DNA from: Rickettsia typhi
GTDB lineage: Bacteria; Pseudomonadota; Alphaproteobacteria; Rickettsiales; Deianiraeaceae
Reading direction: 5' to 3'
Assembly (NCBI GenBank): GCA_945861605.1
Contig: CAMAVG010000023.1
Span: 1 to 11,772, forward strand
DNA: 11,772 bases
The notes under the pieces were generated by a model. The model did not search any database. It was not told the origin of the DNA and saw only the letters and a list, made by a program, of their open reading frames with translations. Of this stretch, positions 1-7,387 are shown piece after piece; the stretch's first letter is position 1; each line of letters opens with the position of its first letter. The position numbers and the translations under genes are program-made.

Positions 1-806
1 TTCACCATGTTGTTGCACCTTCCGTTTGGGCTTATAAAAAAAATCGAGCAAAAAAAGTTTCATCGCTATACAACACCCTCTTCTGCATTCTTCCATTCGA
101 ACCGCCATACTTCACGCAGTTTGGCTTGAAAACTATATTCATAGGATACCCCCCGTTTCACAACATGGAAGCAATAAAGCAAAATATTTTGACACAAAAA
201 AAATCCGCGGTGAAACCTTCCAAAATAATCATTCCAATCACACTTGGAAGCAGGCAATCGGAAATTACAAAACACACACCAATAATTAAACAAGCAATTG
301 AAATCCTCAACGGAAGGTTCACAAATATTGAGTTCAACATCCTCACTCTTCCACATTTACACGGCAGAATCGCAAAGGAATTCTCACAAGTTCGCAACGC
401 AAATGTAATTTCAAACGAAAGCGAAAAATGGCAAACAGTTCAAAACGCAAACTTCATCTTGGCAAAATCTGGGACAAATGTCATGGAATTTGCCATTCTT
501 GGAATTCCATCAATTGTTTTTTACCGTGCGAATATCATAACTGAGGTTATAATCAAAGTTATGGCATACACAAAATTCGCAACATTGCTCAATTTCACCG
601 CCGGAAAATACATTCTTCCGGAATTCCTCCAAAACAATGCAACCGGAAATTCAATTGCAATGAAAGCAAAGGAATGGCTTGAAAACCCTGCTCTGATAAC
701 AAAAGTTCAAAATGAAATGGCATTGGAATTGAAGAAGTTTGAATCGATAATCCAACCACAAGAAATTATTTTTAATGAAGTATGCAACTCAATATTGATC
801 CGGTAA
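1..806 (+). CDS. lpxB: Lipid-A-disaccharide synthase LpxB, 3' part (5' end outside window)
   Basis: LpxB is the glycosyltransferase (GT19 family) that joins UDP-2,3-diacylglucosamine to lipid X to make the lipid A disaccharide. It acts at the cytoplasmic face of the inner membrane. The reading frame is open from the left edge (first full codon at 3) to TAA at 804-806, so the N-terminal third or so is missing. Visible family blocks, in order, are HHVVAPSVWAY near the left edge, LPFEPPYF then IGYP, the GSRQSEI nucleotide-sugar segment, and SGTNVMEFAILGIPSIVFYR with a later ILPEFLQ. A TTG at 126 could start a shorter protein, but the family similarity clearly continues upstream of it, so I reject that start. 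The usual PGSR motif reads LGSR here; the arginine is kept. The 3' end overlaps lgt by 25 bp, which suggests one transcript and coupled translation. Recognition is by motif and is firm. Confidence 0.93.
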   Translation, partial: HHVVAPSVWAYKKNRAKKVSSLYNTLFCILPFEPPYFTQFGLKTIFIGYPPFHNMEAIKQNILTQKKSAVKPSKIIIPITLGSRQSEITKHTPIIKQAIEILNGRFTNIEFNILTLPHLHGRIAKEFSQVRNANVISNESEKWQTVQNANFILAKSGTNVMEFAILGIPSIVFYRANIITEVIIKVMAYTKFATLLNFTAGKYILPEFLQNNATGNSIAMKAKEWLENPALITKVQNEMALELKKFESIIQPQEIIFNEVCNSILIR

Positions 807-1597
807 TTTTCTATATCGCAGGCTATCCAATTCTTAGATGGTACTCCCTCGCATATATCCTTGGCTTTGTTTTTGCCTATAAACTATTCCAAAAATACAG
901 CGATTTCACCACAAAAGAACAGGCGGAATCCATTTTTAACTATGGTTTTTTCGGTGTAATTCTTGGTGGAAGACTTGGCTATGTTCTGTTTTACAACTTC
1001 GGATACTACATTCACAATCCCCTTGAAATTTTCGCAGTTTGGCAGGGTGGAATGTCTTTTCATGGCGGACTTCTCGGCGTAATAATCGCACTGACAATCT
1101 TCGCACGAAAGCACAATATTCCCGCAGGTAAAATCGCAGATATCGCCCCGATGTGTGTAACTCCCGGTTTGTTTTTCGGCAGAATAGCAAACTTCATTAA
1201 CGGAGAACTTTGGGGCGCTCACACCTCTCTTCCAATTGGAGTAATCTTCCCACAAGCAAACGATTTCACACCACGGCACCCAACTCAACTTTACGAAGCC
1301 ATTACCGAGGGACTGATCCTCTTCATCATAACATTTCGAATGTTCAAATTGAAGCAAGCGGCAAATAAAAATGAAGAAGTCGTTCATTATTCAATCGCTT
1401 CTTGGTTTTTGATTCTCTACGGAACATTTCGCTTTCTAATCGAATTTGTTCGCGAGCCTGACGCCCACATCGGATACATCGCCCTTGGTGTTTTCACAAT
1501 GGGACACATTTTGTGCCTTGGAATGATTATTGCGGGGTTTTTCTGGTTAAAATTCGGGTCAAGAATCTCAAGCAAAATTTTCACAAAAAAAGGTTGA
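782..1597 (+). CDS. lgt: Prolipoprotein diacylglyceryl transferase Lgt
   Basis: Lgt transfers diacylglycerol from phosphatidylglycerol to the lipobox cysteine of prolipoproteins. This is the first step of lipoprotein maturation in the inner membrane. The 271-residue product has several hydrophobic segments and the complete family pattern: GGRLGYVLFYN at about 62-72, GGMSFHGGLLG at about 89-99, GRIANFINGELWG at about 133-145, and FRFLIEFVREPD in the C-terminal part. His94, Arg134, Asn137 and Glu142 correspond to E. coli His103, Arg143, Asn146 and Glu151. The length is typical of the family. The ATG at 782 lies inside the end of lpxB. The only purine stretch, GAAG at 777-780, is one base from the start codon, too close to be a normal Shine-Dalgarno site, so translational coupling to lpxB is likely. 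The stop codon touches the presumed rnpB promoter. Confidence 0.97.
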   Translation: MQLNIDPVIFYIAGYPILRWYSLAYILGFVFAYKLFQKYSDFTTKEQAESIFNYGFFGVILGGRLGYVLFYNFGYYIHNPLEIFAVWQGGMSFHGGLLGVIIALTIFARKHNIPAGKIADIAPMCVTPGLFFGRIANFINGELWGAHTSLPIGVIFPQANDFTPRHPTQLYEAITEGLILFIITFRMFKLKQAANKNEEVVHYSIASWFLILYGTFRFLIEFVREPDAHIGYIALGVFTMGHILCLGMIIAGFFWLKFGSRISSKIFTKKG

Positions 1598-1623
1598 TTT
1601 TTGCTTTTATGCCCGCATTTATT
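1594..1623 (+). promoter_or_regulatory. Possible rnpB promoter
   Basis: TTGATT at 1594-1599 and TTTATT at 1618-1623 are separated by 18 bp. They lie just before the 5' strand of RNase P helix P1 (1627). The -35 overlaps the lgt stop codon. The -10 matches the consensus at four of six bases. The position is right, but the sequence match is only moderate and rnpB could also be processed from an lgt read-through transcript. Confidence 0.35.
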
Positions 1624-1626
1624 CTT

Positions 1627-1997
1627 TGACCCTAACTCTTTTTGCGTGTTTGAAAAAATACGAGGAAAGTCCGGACTTGAAAGGTACATAACGCCTGTGA
1701 AAACAGGGGGTGTTGGTTTTCCAATGCTACGGCAAGTGCAACAGAAAATAAACCGCCATTTGCAAAAATGGTAAGGGTGAAAGTGCGAGGTAAGAGCTCA
1801 CGGTTCTTCGTGGTAACACGAAGTTGGTGTAAACCCCGTTACAAGCAAAACAAAATAGGGAACACGCTCCGAAATTCGTTTCGGAAAGTTTGTACTTTAA
1901 CTTAGTGTTTCGGGTATGTTGCTGGAAGTATTTTCGCAAGAAAATGCCTAGATTAATAAAAAGATGCAAAACAGAACTCGGCTTATGTTAGGGTCAT
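1627..1997 (+). ncRNA. rnpB: RNase P RNA, bacterial type A
   Basis: This is the catalytic RNA that removes 5' leaders from tRNA precursors. Conserved blocks are GAGGAAAGTCCGGAC (1662-1676), GTGCAACAG then AAACCGCC, AAGGGTGAAA, GGTAAGAGCTCAC, AAATAGGGAA and ACAGAACTCGGCTTA (1971-1985). Helices that can be folded by eye: P1 is a perfect 10-bp pairing of 1627-1636 with 1987-1996; P2 pairs 1637-1643 with 1958-1964. P3 is a very short hairpin (1645-1662). P12 is 1756-1771 with a GCAA loop, P14 is 1806-1823 with a GTAA loop, and P18 is 1928-1947 with a GCAA loop. P15 pairs 1859-1865 with 1905-1911 and encloses a P16-like hairpin (1869-1884) and P17 (1885-1898). Loop 17 (TTTGT, 1889-1893) can pair with ACAAA at 1850-1854 as P6, which supports type A. 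Two oddities are the short P3 and the absence of GGU from the L15 region. The ends are set by P1 and may be off by a few bases. Confidence 0.96.
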
Positions 1998-2079
1998 TCT
2001 AAGCTTGATTTTGTATCACTGTACTAGTACGCTATAACAAAAAAACAAAAAGGGAAATATTTTACTCAAGTTTGTTCAA

Positions 2080-3369
2080 CTAAAAAGCACTCATTCCCGT
2101 TAGGAATTTCAAACGCTGAATATTCTGCATTTTCTTGAGTTTTGCCTCAATAAGATTTAATTCCGCAGTGTGGTATTCCTGTTTTGTGCGAAGTTCTTCC
2201 GTAAAGGATTTTGTACCGGAGCGAACCTCATTTTTTGTGATTGAGTAAATCTCCCGTGCATTATTCACAACTTTTGTCAAGACTAAAATCAATTCTTCCT
2301 GATGCCTCGTATCATTCCAAAGGTTCGTCGCTTCAATTTCATACGATGCTTTCACGATTTTTGCCTCGGCAAATTTCTTTTTTGATTCATGCGAATTTTT
2401 CTTACTGCCATAATAATTTGTGATATTCAGCAAGTTAAAGTTCGCATTAACAGCAAATGTTGATTGCATATAATTTGGGAAACCAAGGGAGGAATCCGGA
2501 TTGTTGAACATATTACGATATGTTATTGTGACTTTAGGAAGCAAGTTTAGTTTCTCAATACCGGATTCAATCTTATAAGATTTTGCCGTTTGATTCAACG
2601 CAATCACATTTTGGTTTTGCGTAATTTTTTCTTTGAGTTCATCAACATTTTTCGCAATTTGGAAAAGCGGAGTTTCGACAAGTTCAAGCCCAGCGTGAAG
2701 CGTTTTGAATTTTTCTTGATATTTTGCCTGTGCGTTTTTCAAAATGTTTTGGTAGTTCTCCAAGTTCATTTCCGCCTGCAAAATTTCAGACTCCGAAAGA
2801 AGCGAATCCTTCTTTGAAGCCATGCCGTATTGTGCGTTTTTTTGAATTTCAATTGCGCGCGCCTTCGCCGTTTCGTAAATTTTCTTTTGAAGAATCAGGA
2901 TTTCCTCCGCTCTGTAGAGTTCGATATAAACATTGGCAAGGTTGTAATAAAATTCAGCCTTTTTCCCTTCCATGCTATTTTTTGCGGCGGATCTCACAAC
3001 ACCAATTGACTGAATTTTGCGAACCGCCTGCGGAAGTGATGCGATGTTGTAATCAACTGCAAAACCATAGTTTTCTTGGGTTAAACCAGTAATGAATTTC
3101 GTTGGGAAGTTGAATCCTGCCGGAAGTGAACCATTTAGCTGTGTTGAAAGTGGCGTTGAATAGGAATAGAATAAATAAGGAACGGGAGCGTACTGCGAAA
3201 TAGATTGCTTTGAAGCAACAATGTTGGAATTATACGCTTCGTTTTCGACGATAAGCTCATTTGAAATACTTGCGGAGGTATCATTTACAACGGTTGAGAT
3301 TGCGTCTCCGAGTGTTATCGCGTGGGATTGAGTCGAAAGCAGGAGTAGTATCGCCGATATCCTTTTCAT
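2080..3369 (-). CDS. TolC-family outer-membrane efflux/secretion channel protein
   Basis: The 429-residue protein begins with a signal peptide (MKRISAILLLLSTQSHA, likely cut after residue 17). It continues as a long helical protein typical of the OEP/TolC family, which forms trimeric outer-membrane channels with a periplasmic helical tunnel for efflux pumps or type I secretion. Two related halves are visible. The first contains NVYIELYRAEEILILQKKI and a long coiled-coil-like stretch. The second contains VRSGTKSFTEEL followed by helix to a C-terminal LKFLTG, the usual end of the second OEP repeat. The N-terminal ITLGDAI also fits. It starts 15 bp after the transglycosylase stop, so it is probably the last gene of a three-gene envelope operon. 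No inner-membrane pump or adaptor gene lies nearby, so the partner system is unknown. I see no Shine-Dalgarno motif at a normal distance. I give no symbol because TolC, NodT-like and other OEP members cannot be separated by eye. Confidence 0.85.
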   Translation of the reverse strand: MKRISAILLLLSTQSHAITLGDAISTVVNDTSASISNELIVENEAYNSNIVASKQSISQYAPVPYLFYSYSTPLSTQLNGSLPAGFNFPTKFITGLTQENYGFAVDYNIASLPQAVRKIQSIGVVRSAAKNSMEGKKAEFYYNLANVYIELYRAEEILILQKKIYETAKARAIEIQKNAQYGMASKKDSLLSESEILQAEMNLENYQNILKNAQAKYQEKFKTLHAGLELVETPLFQIAKNVDELKEKITQNQNVIALNQTAKSYKIESGIEKLNLLPKVTITYRNMFNNPDSSLGFPNYMQSTFAVNANFNLLNITNYYGSKKNSHESKKKFAEAKIVKASYEIEATNLWNDTRHQEELILVLTKVVNNAREIYSITKNEVRSGTKSFTEELRTKQEYHTAELNLIEAKLKKMQNIQRLKFLTGMSAF

Positions 3370-3384
3370 ATTGTGAATAAATTC

Positions 3385-4446
3385 TTATATCTCTTCTGTA
3401 ATTTTTTCAGGTATTGGCTTTTTGAGTTCGCTCGAAAGCAAGTGAACCGTGTAAGCAAACACGAACGACCTATTCCATCGGATAATCGTTTGATAATTAC
3501 CATATACGACAAAGAGGCGTTCCTCCGGCGTTACTTGTGCAAGGAAGAGTTTGCCATCTTGGAAATTCTGACCAATCGTTTTGCAAAAATCAACGCCTTT
3601 GAGGTCATCCCTTGAAATTTCCTTCATAACAGGCTTGTTGAATTCCCATTTTGCCTGTGCAAGATAATTCGCCGCCGAATGAATTGCATCAATTTTGCTG
3701 TTTATGATATCAATTTTTCCGTCTTTGTCGCCATCAACTGAATAGGATATCACCGATGATGGAATGAATTGCGTGTAACCCATTGCACCCGCCCAAGAAC
3801 CCATTAGCGTGTTTCTGAAATAATGCTTTTGCGAAGAAAGAAGCTTAAATGCAGAAACAAGTTCACTTGTGAAGAATTTATTTCGCGAACTGTTATAAGG
3901 GTGTGACATTGTGAAAAGAGCGTCCATAATGTTCAACTTGCCTTTGTTTTCACCAATGTTTGATTCGATCAAAATCAATGAAGCGATGGTTTCTTTGTCG
4001 ACTCCATACTTTCTTTCAGCATCGTTAAAATGCGTGATATTATCGTTCATGAATTCCCTTGCACGAGGCAACCTTTGCAAGAATTTCTTGGCGTAGGTAT
4101 CAATTGTCGAAGTATTTTCCGCCTGATTTTTGGATTCCACAGTCGGGCGTTCAATGAAGTTCAGTTTGTAGGCGTATTTCGCAATTTGCTTTGGAATATC
4201 GTTTTGTAAAAGGGTTTGATATATAAATTCCCGATGTTCATTCGTTTGAGATTTCAATGTATCCTTATTTTCAAAGTTAATCACCGGTTTAACGACAGGC
4301 TTAGCGGGAGCCTCAATAACTGTGGCATCTTGGGGCTTCTCCGCCGGTTTTTCAACTACGCACGATGGATGCGTCACCGCGTTTGCATGCAACGAAACCA
4401 ATGTTGAAATGACTATTAAAGCAAGCGAGTTGTTTATAAAATGCAT
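3385..4446 (-). CDS. Periplasmic MltB-type lytic murein transglycosylase
   Basis: This enzyme cleaves the MurNAc-GlcNAc bond of peptidoglycan, leaving a 1,6-anhydroMurNAc end. It acts in the periplasm on cell-wall turnover or insertion. The 353-residue product has a hydrophobic N-terminus ending HANA (about residue 23) that looks like an ordinary signal peptide. I see no clear lipobox, so it is probably soluble rather than a lipoprotein like E. coli MltB. A Pro/Lys-rich linker (about 30-57) comes next. The catalytic domain has IASLILIESNIG with Glu161 as the presumed catalytic acid, then MDALFTM, GSWAGAMGYTQFIPSS (216-231), VDGDKDGKIDI and AANYL. All are hallmarks of the MltB family (GH103). 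No C-terminal peptidoglycan-binding domain is present. The start overlaps the end of the upstream membrane-protein gene by 13 bp, which points to coupling. Confidence 0.9.
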   Translation of the reverse strand: MHFINNSLALIVISTLVSLHANAVTHPSCVVEKPAEKPQDATVIEAPAKPVVKPVINFENKDTLKSQTNEHREFIYQTLLQNDIPKQIAKYAYKLNFIERPTVESKNQAENTSTIDTYAKKFLQRLPRAREFMNDNITHFNDAERKYGVDKETIASLILIESNIGENKGKLNIMDALFTMSHPYNSSRNKFFTSELVSAFKLLSSQKHYFRNTLMGSWAGAMGYTQFIPSSVISYSVDGDKDGKIDIINSKIDAIHSAANYLAQAKWEFNKPVMKEISRDDLKGVDFCKTIGQNFQDGKLFLAQVTPEERLFVVYGNYQTIIRWNRSFVFAYTVHLLSSELKKPIPEKITEEI

Positions 4447-4889
4447 ACTGTGATTATGATAAAAATTGCAATGTTGATTATATATGTAAAGAATTCAAGC
4501 AGAGGCGAAACCGTATAGCCGAATGAATATAGAGTGATAATTTTCACAATTGATATCGCAAAAAACAAAATGGAGAATGTCGCGATTACACTTGCGTGTG
4601 TTGGCTTTTTTATTGAATTCTTTGCACGATCATTCGCAACAAAAAACTGATAATGAACAAACGCTCCGACGAGAATCAAAAACGAAGAAAGCCCTGCGAT
4701 TCTCGATGTAATAACGCTGGATATCAAAAGTAAAATTGTTGGCAATGTAACGGAAAGTTTTTTATTCGTCGCAAGAATGATTGCAAAATACGCAAGAATA
4801 ATGGTTTCAATGTGAATTGAATTGTGTATAAACACGGGATATGTGGTTGCCTCACAAAGAAATGCGATAAGAAGAGCGGCGTACTGCAT
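4434..4889 (-). CDS. Small polytopic membrane protein, possibly MreD-like
   Basis: The 151-residue, very hydrophobic protein has about five or six membrane segments and almost no soluble part except a basic loop near 88-100. I chose the ATG at 4889; a TTG three codons upstream (4898) is also in frame. Length, topology and the order of features resemble MreD, the rod-shape factor that works with MreC, MreB and PBP2: an N-terminal helix ending near a Pro, then a helix with an aromatic centre (IILAYFAIILA), then a Leu-rich helix, then a Gly-rich helix ending in an aromatic patch. MreD sequences are poorly conserved and I see no decisive motif, so the name is tentative. It overlaps the lytic transglycosylase gene by 13 bp and diverges from nusG. 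Pairing with a wall hydrolase supports an envelope role. mreB and mreC are not in the window. No Shine-Dalgarno site precedes the ATG. Confidence 0.75.
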   Translation of the reverse strand: MQYAALLIAFLCEATTYPVFIHNSIHIETIILAYFAIILATNKKLSVTLPTILLLISSVITSRIAGLSSFLILVGAFVHYQFFVANDRAKNSIKKPTHASVIATFSILFFAISIVKIITLYSFGYTVSPLLEFFTYIINIAIFIIITVCIL

Positions 4890-4977
4890 TGAATGCAAAC
4901 AAAAAATTATTTTTCAATATTAACACCAATAATTTAAGTTTTTTATAATATCAAGGTAAAATTTTTAATAAAAGTTC

Positions 4978-5006
4978 TTGACAAAAAATTTATCACATTT
5001 TAAAAG
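4978..5006 (+). promoter_or_regulatory. Promoter of the nusG-rplKA operon
   Basis: A perfect -35 TTGACA (4978-4983, preceded by C as is common in alphaproteobacteria) is followed after 17 bp by TAAAAG (5001-5006), four of six matches to the -10 consensus. Predicted transcription would start about 5012-5014, giving a leader of roughly 30 nt before the nusG ATG at 5042. It lies in the divergent spacer shared with the minus-strand envelope operon. Confidence 0.65.
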
Positions 5007-5041
5007 CAGTCCTTCAATAGGAAAAACAAATTAATTTTGAT

Positions 5042-5623
5042 ATGGGAAATTCTGCCGAACACAGCGATGTGACTTTCTTCTGGTATGTACTGCAAGTGCG
5101 TTCTGGTGCGGAAAAATCCGTTGTTGAAAATATAAAGAAAATTGCATTAAAGAAAAACGCAACGCATCTATTCAACGATTTCAACGTTCCCGCAATTGAA
5201 ATTGCAAAACACGGAACAGCAAAAACAAGAAGCAAGGTTCTTTGCTCTGGATATGTCTTCGTTCGAATGCACATTAGCGAACTTTCACTTTCTGTTATAA
5301 ACGAGATGTCCGGCGTTGGCGCAGGAAACAGACTTATTATAAGCTTCCTTCCAAAAGCAACCGTACCGCAGGCGCTATCTGAAAGAGAATACAAAGAAAT
5401 GCTTTCAACGATGATGAAATCCTCCGAAGGAAAAATATCCGCGATCGCTTTCGAACTTGGAATGGATGTAAAAATTCGCTCAGGCTCATTCAAAGATTTC
5501 AAAGGAACGATTGTTAGCATCGACAAAACAAAAAACTCCCTTGAAATATCAGTTTCAGTTTTCAACAGAGAGACCTCCGTTGAGGCAAACTTTGAGGATG
5601 TTGAAATTTTAATAAATAAATAA
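5042..5623 (+). CDS. nusG: Transcription antitermination/elongation factor NusG
   Basis: NusG binds the RNA polymerase clamp, suppresses pausing, and links transcription to Rho or to the leading ribosome. The 193-residue protein has the N-terminal NGN domain, opened by FWYVLQVRSGAEK (about 13-25), with NVPAIEI and SGYVFVRM further on. The C-terminal KOW domain (about 140-193) contains GSFKDFKGTIVSIDK and VSVFNRETSVEANFEDVEIL, matching the family's F-x-GR-x-T-x-VE segment, with Asn in place of Gly. The part between the domains is unusual: the common GF-[IVL]-G-G region before P-x-(A/P)-I-S is replaced by a longer stretch around GVGAGNRLIISFLPKATVPQALS. It is the first gene after the promoter and 15 bp before rplK. 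AGGA at 5019-5022 is about 19 bases from the ATG, too far for a normal ribosome binding site. secE does not precede it. Confidence 0.96.
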   Translation: MGNSAEHSDVTFFWYVLQVRSGAEKSVVENIKKIALKKNATHLFNDFNVPAIEIAKHGTAKTRSKVLCSGYVFVRMHISELSLSVINEMSGVGAGNRLIISFLPKATVPQALSEREYKEMLSTMMKSSEGKISAIAFELGMDVKIRSGSFKDFKGTIVSIDKTKNSLEISVSVFNRETSVEANFEDVEILINK

Positions 5624-5638
5624 TTAATCAAGAAAACA

Positions 5639-6073
<435 letters not shown>

Positions 6074-6084
6074 TAAAATATTAT

Positions 6085-6789
6085 ATGACACACTCCAAAC
6101 GCATTAAAGGTTTTTTAAAAAACTCTCAAATAGACCTCAACAAAGAATACACACTTGACGAGGCAGTTTCAGTCATTGCACAATACTCAAAATCCTCAAC
6201 AACAAAATTCCCTGAATCAGTTGACGCACATGTCATTCTTGGCGTTGACCCAAGCAAGGGTGACCAAGTCGTGAAATCAACCGTAAACCTTCCACACGGA
6301 ACAGGACGCGTTGTTCGCGTTTTAGTTTTCGCCGAAGGTGATGATGCTAAAAAAGCACTTGAAGCAGGCGCTGTTGCAGCAGGCGGAGACGAACTCATCG
6401 ACCGCGTAAAAAACGGATTTATGGACTTCGACAAATGTATCGCAACACCCGGAATTATGAGGAAACTCGCCCCACTTGGTAGAGTGCTCGGCCCTCGCAA
6501 CCTTATGCCAAACCCAAAACTTGGCACAGTTACCGATGAAATCGTCGAAACAGTAAAATCATTCATTGGCGGTAAAATTGAATACAGAACAGGCAAAGAC
6601 CCCGTTGTTCGCGTCTCTGTTGGTCGTGCAAACTTCGATTCCTCAAAACTTGTTGAAAATATCAAAGAATTAATTCTTTCAATCAAGCAAGCCAAGCCAT
6701 CGAATGTCAAAGGTTCATACATCATTAAACTACACCTTTCAACCACAATGTCTGGGTTTAGTTTAAAAATTCCTGCATCTTTTTTATAA
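6085..6789 (+). CDS. rplA: 50S ribosomal protein L1 (uL1)
   Basis: L1 forms the mobile L1 stalk at the ribosomal E site and, in many bacteria, represses its own L11 operon by binding the mRNA. The 234-residue protein shows SVDAHVILGVDPSKGDQ, LPHGTGRVVRVLVFAEG, and the strongly conserved LGRVLGPRNLMPNPKLGTVT. Next come VGRANFDSSKLVENI, AKPSNVKGSYI and STTM, the standard order for the family. The C-terminal end after STTM (SGFSLKIPASFL) differs from the usual GPG-type ending but the length is normal. It starts 11 bp after rplK with no purine-rich ribosome binding site. The stop codon lies inside a small imperfect hairpin (6774-6795), discussed among the rejected observations. Confidence 0.98.
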   Translation: MTHSKRIKGFLKNSQIDLNKEYTLDEAVSVIAQYSKSSTTKFPESVDAHVILGVDPSKGDQVVKSTVNLPHGTGRVVRVLVFAEGDDAKKALEAGAVAAGGDELIDRVKNGFMDFDKCIATPGIMRKLAPLGRVLGPRNLMPNPKLGTVTDEIVETVKSFIGGKIEYRTGKDPVVRVSVGRANFDSSKLVENIKELILSIKQAKPSNVKGSYIIKLHLSTTMSGFSLKIPASFL

Positions 6790-6805
6790 AATGCAAAATT
6801 AATGC

Positions 6806-6834
6806 TTGACTTTTAAAAAAATACAAATCTTAAA
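6806..6834 (+). promoter_or_regulatory. Possible secondary promoter for rplJL
   Basis: A good -35 TTGACT (6806-6811, again preceded by C) lies in the 68-bp spacer between rplA and rplJ. At 16-18 bp distance only weak -10 candidates occur (TCTTAA 6828-6833, CTTAAA 6829-6834, TTAAAC 6830-6835). A start near 6840 would leave a leader of about 20 nt. A separate promoter before rplJ is known in E. coli and would be consistent, but the -10 is poor. Confidence 0.35.
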
Positions 6835-6857
6835 CACAAACTAGTTTCGTTATAAAT

Positions 6858-7370
6858 ATGAATAGAAATTCAAAAAGTGAATTGGTTGCCAATTTACAGA
6901 ATATGTACTCTTCTCACAACTATGTTTTCATAGTCAACACAACTGGATTGCTCGCAAACACAAACAACACAATTCGTAAGCAGCTTTCAAATGCAAATGC
7001 TACGACAATTGTTGTGAAAAACACATTGAACGATATCGCCGTTAGAGACACCTCCCACGCAGTGATTTCACAAGTTCTTGTTGGTCAAAATATGTCAATC
7101 TTTGCCACAGATCCTGTCGGTGTTGCAAAAGTTTTAAACTCATACGCAAAAGATGAAACATCTGGAATCAAAATCGTTGGAATATCCGATGGTAAAAATT
7201 TCTACGGTGAAAGCTATGTTAAAACACTTGCTACAATGCCAAGCATGGAAGTTATCCGAGCATCTCTGCTTTCGGTTATACAATCCGTTCCAAGAAAAAT
7301 TGCCTACTCTTTATCGTACTACCCAACTGCGATTGGTCGCGTAATTAGTAGCAATTTTAACCCAAAATAA
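6858..7370 (+). CDS. rplJ: 50S ribosomal protein L10 (uL10)
   Basis: L10 anchors the L7/L12 dimers to the ribosome and thereby builds the stalk that recruits translational GTPases. The 170-residue protein has the family layout. The N-terminal RNA-binding part contains YVFIVNTTGL and IRKQLSNANATTIVVKNTLNDIAV, followed by GQNMSIFATDPVGVAKVL. The second half contains the conserved GKNFYGESYVKTLATMPSMEVIRASLLSVIQSVPRKI. A C-terminal helix follows, which carries L7/L12 dimers. The length is typical. The 68-bp spacer before it is short and A/T-rich, with no obvious structured L10-binding leader and no Shine-Dalgarno site. rplL follows after 17 bp. Confidence 0.96.
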   Translation: MNRNSKSELVANLQNMYSSHNYVFIVNTTGLLANTNNTIRKQLSNANATTIVVKNTLNDIAVRDTSHAVISQVLVGQNMSIFATDPVGVAKVLNSYAKDETSGIKIVGISDGKNFYGESYVKTLATMPSMEVIRASLLSVIQSVPRKIAYSLSYYPTAIGRVISSNFNPK

Positions 7371-7387
7371 TAACTTTTTTTATATAT

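Noticed and set aside
126..806. A complete short gene starting at TTG 126
   Set aside because: LpxB similarity (APSVWAY, LPFEPPYF) continues in the same open frame to the left edge, so this is an internal codon of a truncated gene.
2021..2030. Perfect 10-bp palindrome GTACTAGTAC after rnpB
   Set aside because: With no loop it cannot fold well as a hairpin and no T-tract follows; a single short palindrome is expected by chance.
2041..2079. T-rich stretch on the minus strand after the tolC-like stop, possibly a terminator
   Set aside because: A T-run is present, but the only stem before it is about 4 bp, which is too weak to call.
5014..5631. Long minus-strand frame of 205 codons opposite nusG
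   Set aside because: It mirrors the conserved NusG gene almost exactly, shows no family motif, and its content follows from the complementary codons of NusG.
6126..6746. Long minus-strand frame of 206 codons opposite rplA
   Set aside because: It is the complement of a conserved ribosomal protein gene and shows no domain of its own.
6774..6795. Hairpin over the rplA stop codon (TGCAT 6774-6778 with ATGCA 6791-6795) as a terminator
   Set aside because: The stem is short and AT-rich with a bulge, and no T-tract follows it.
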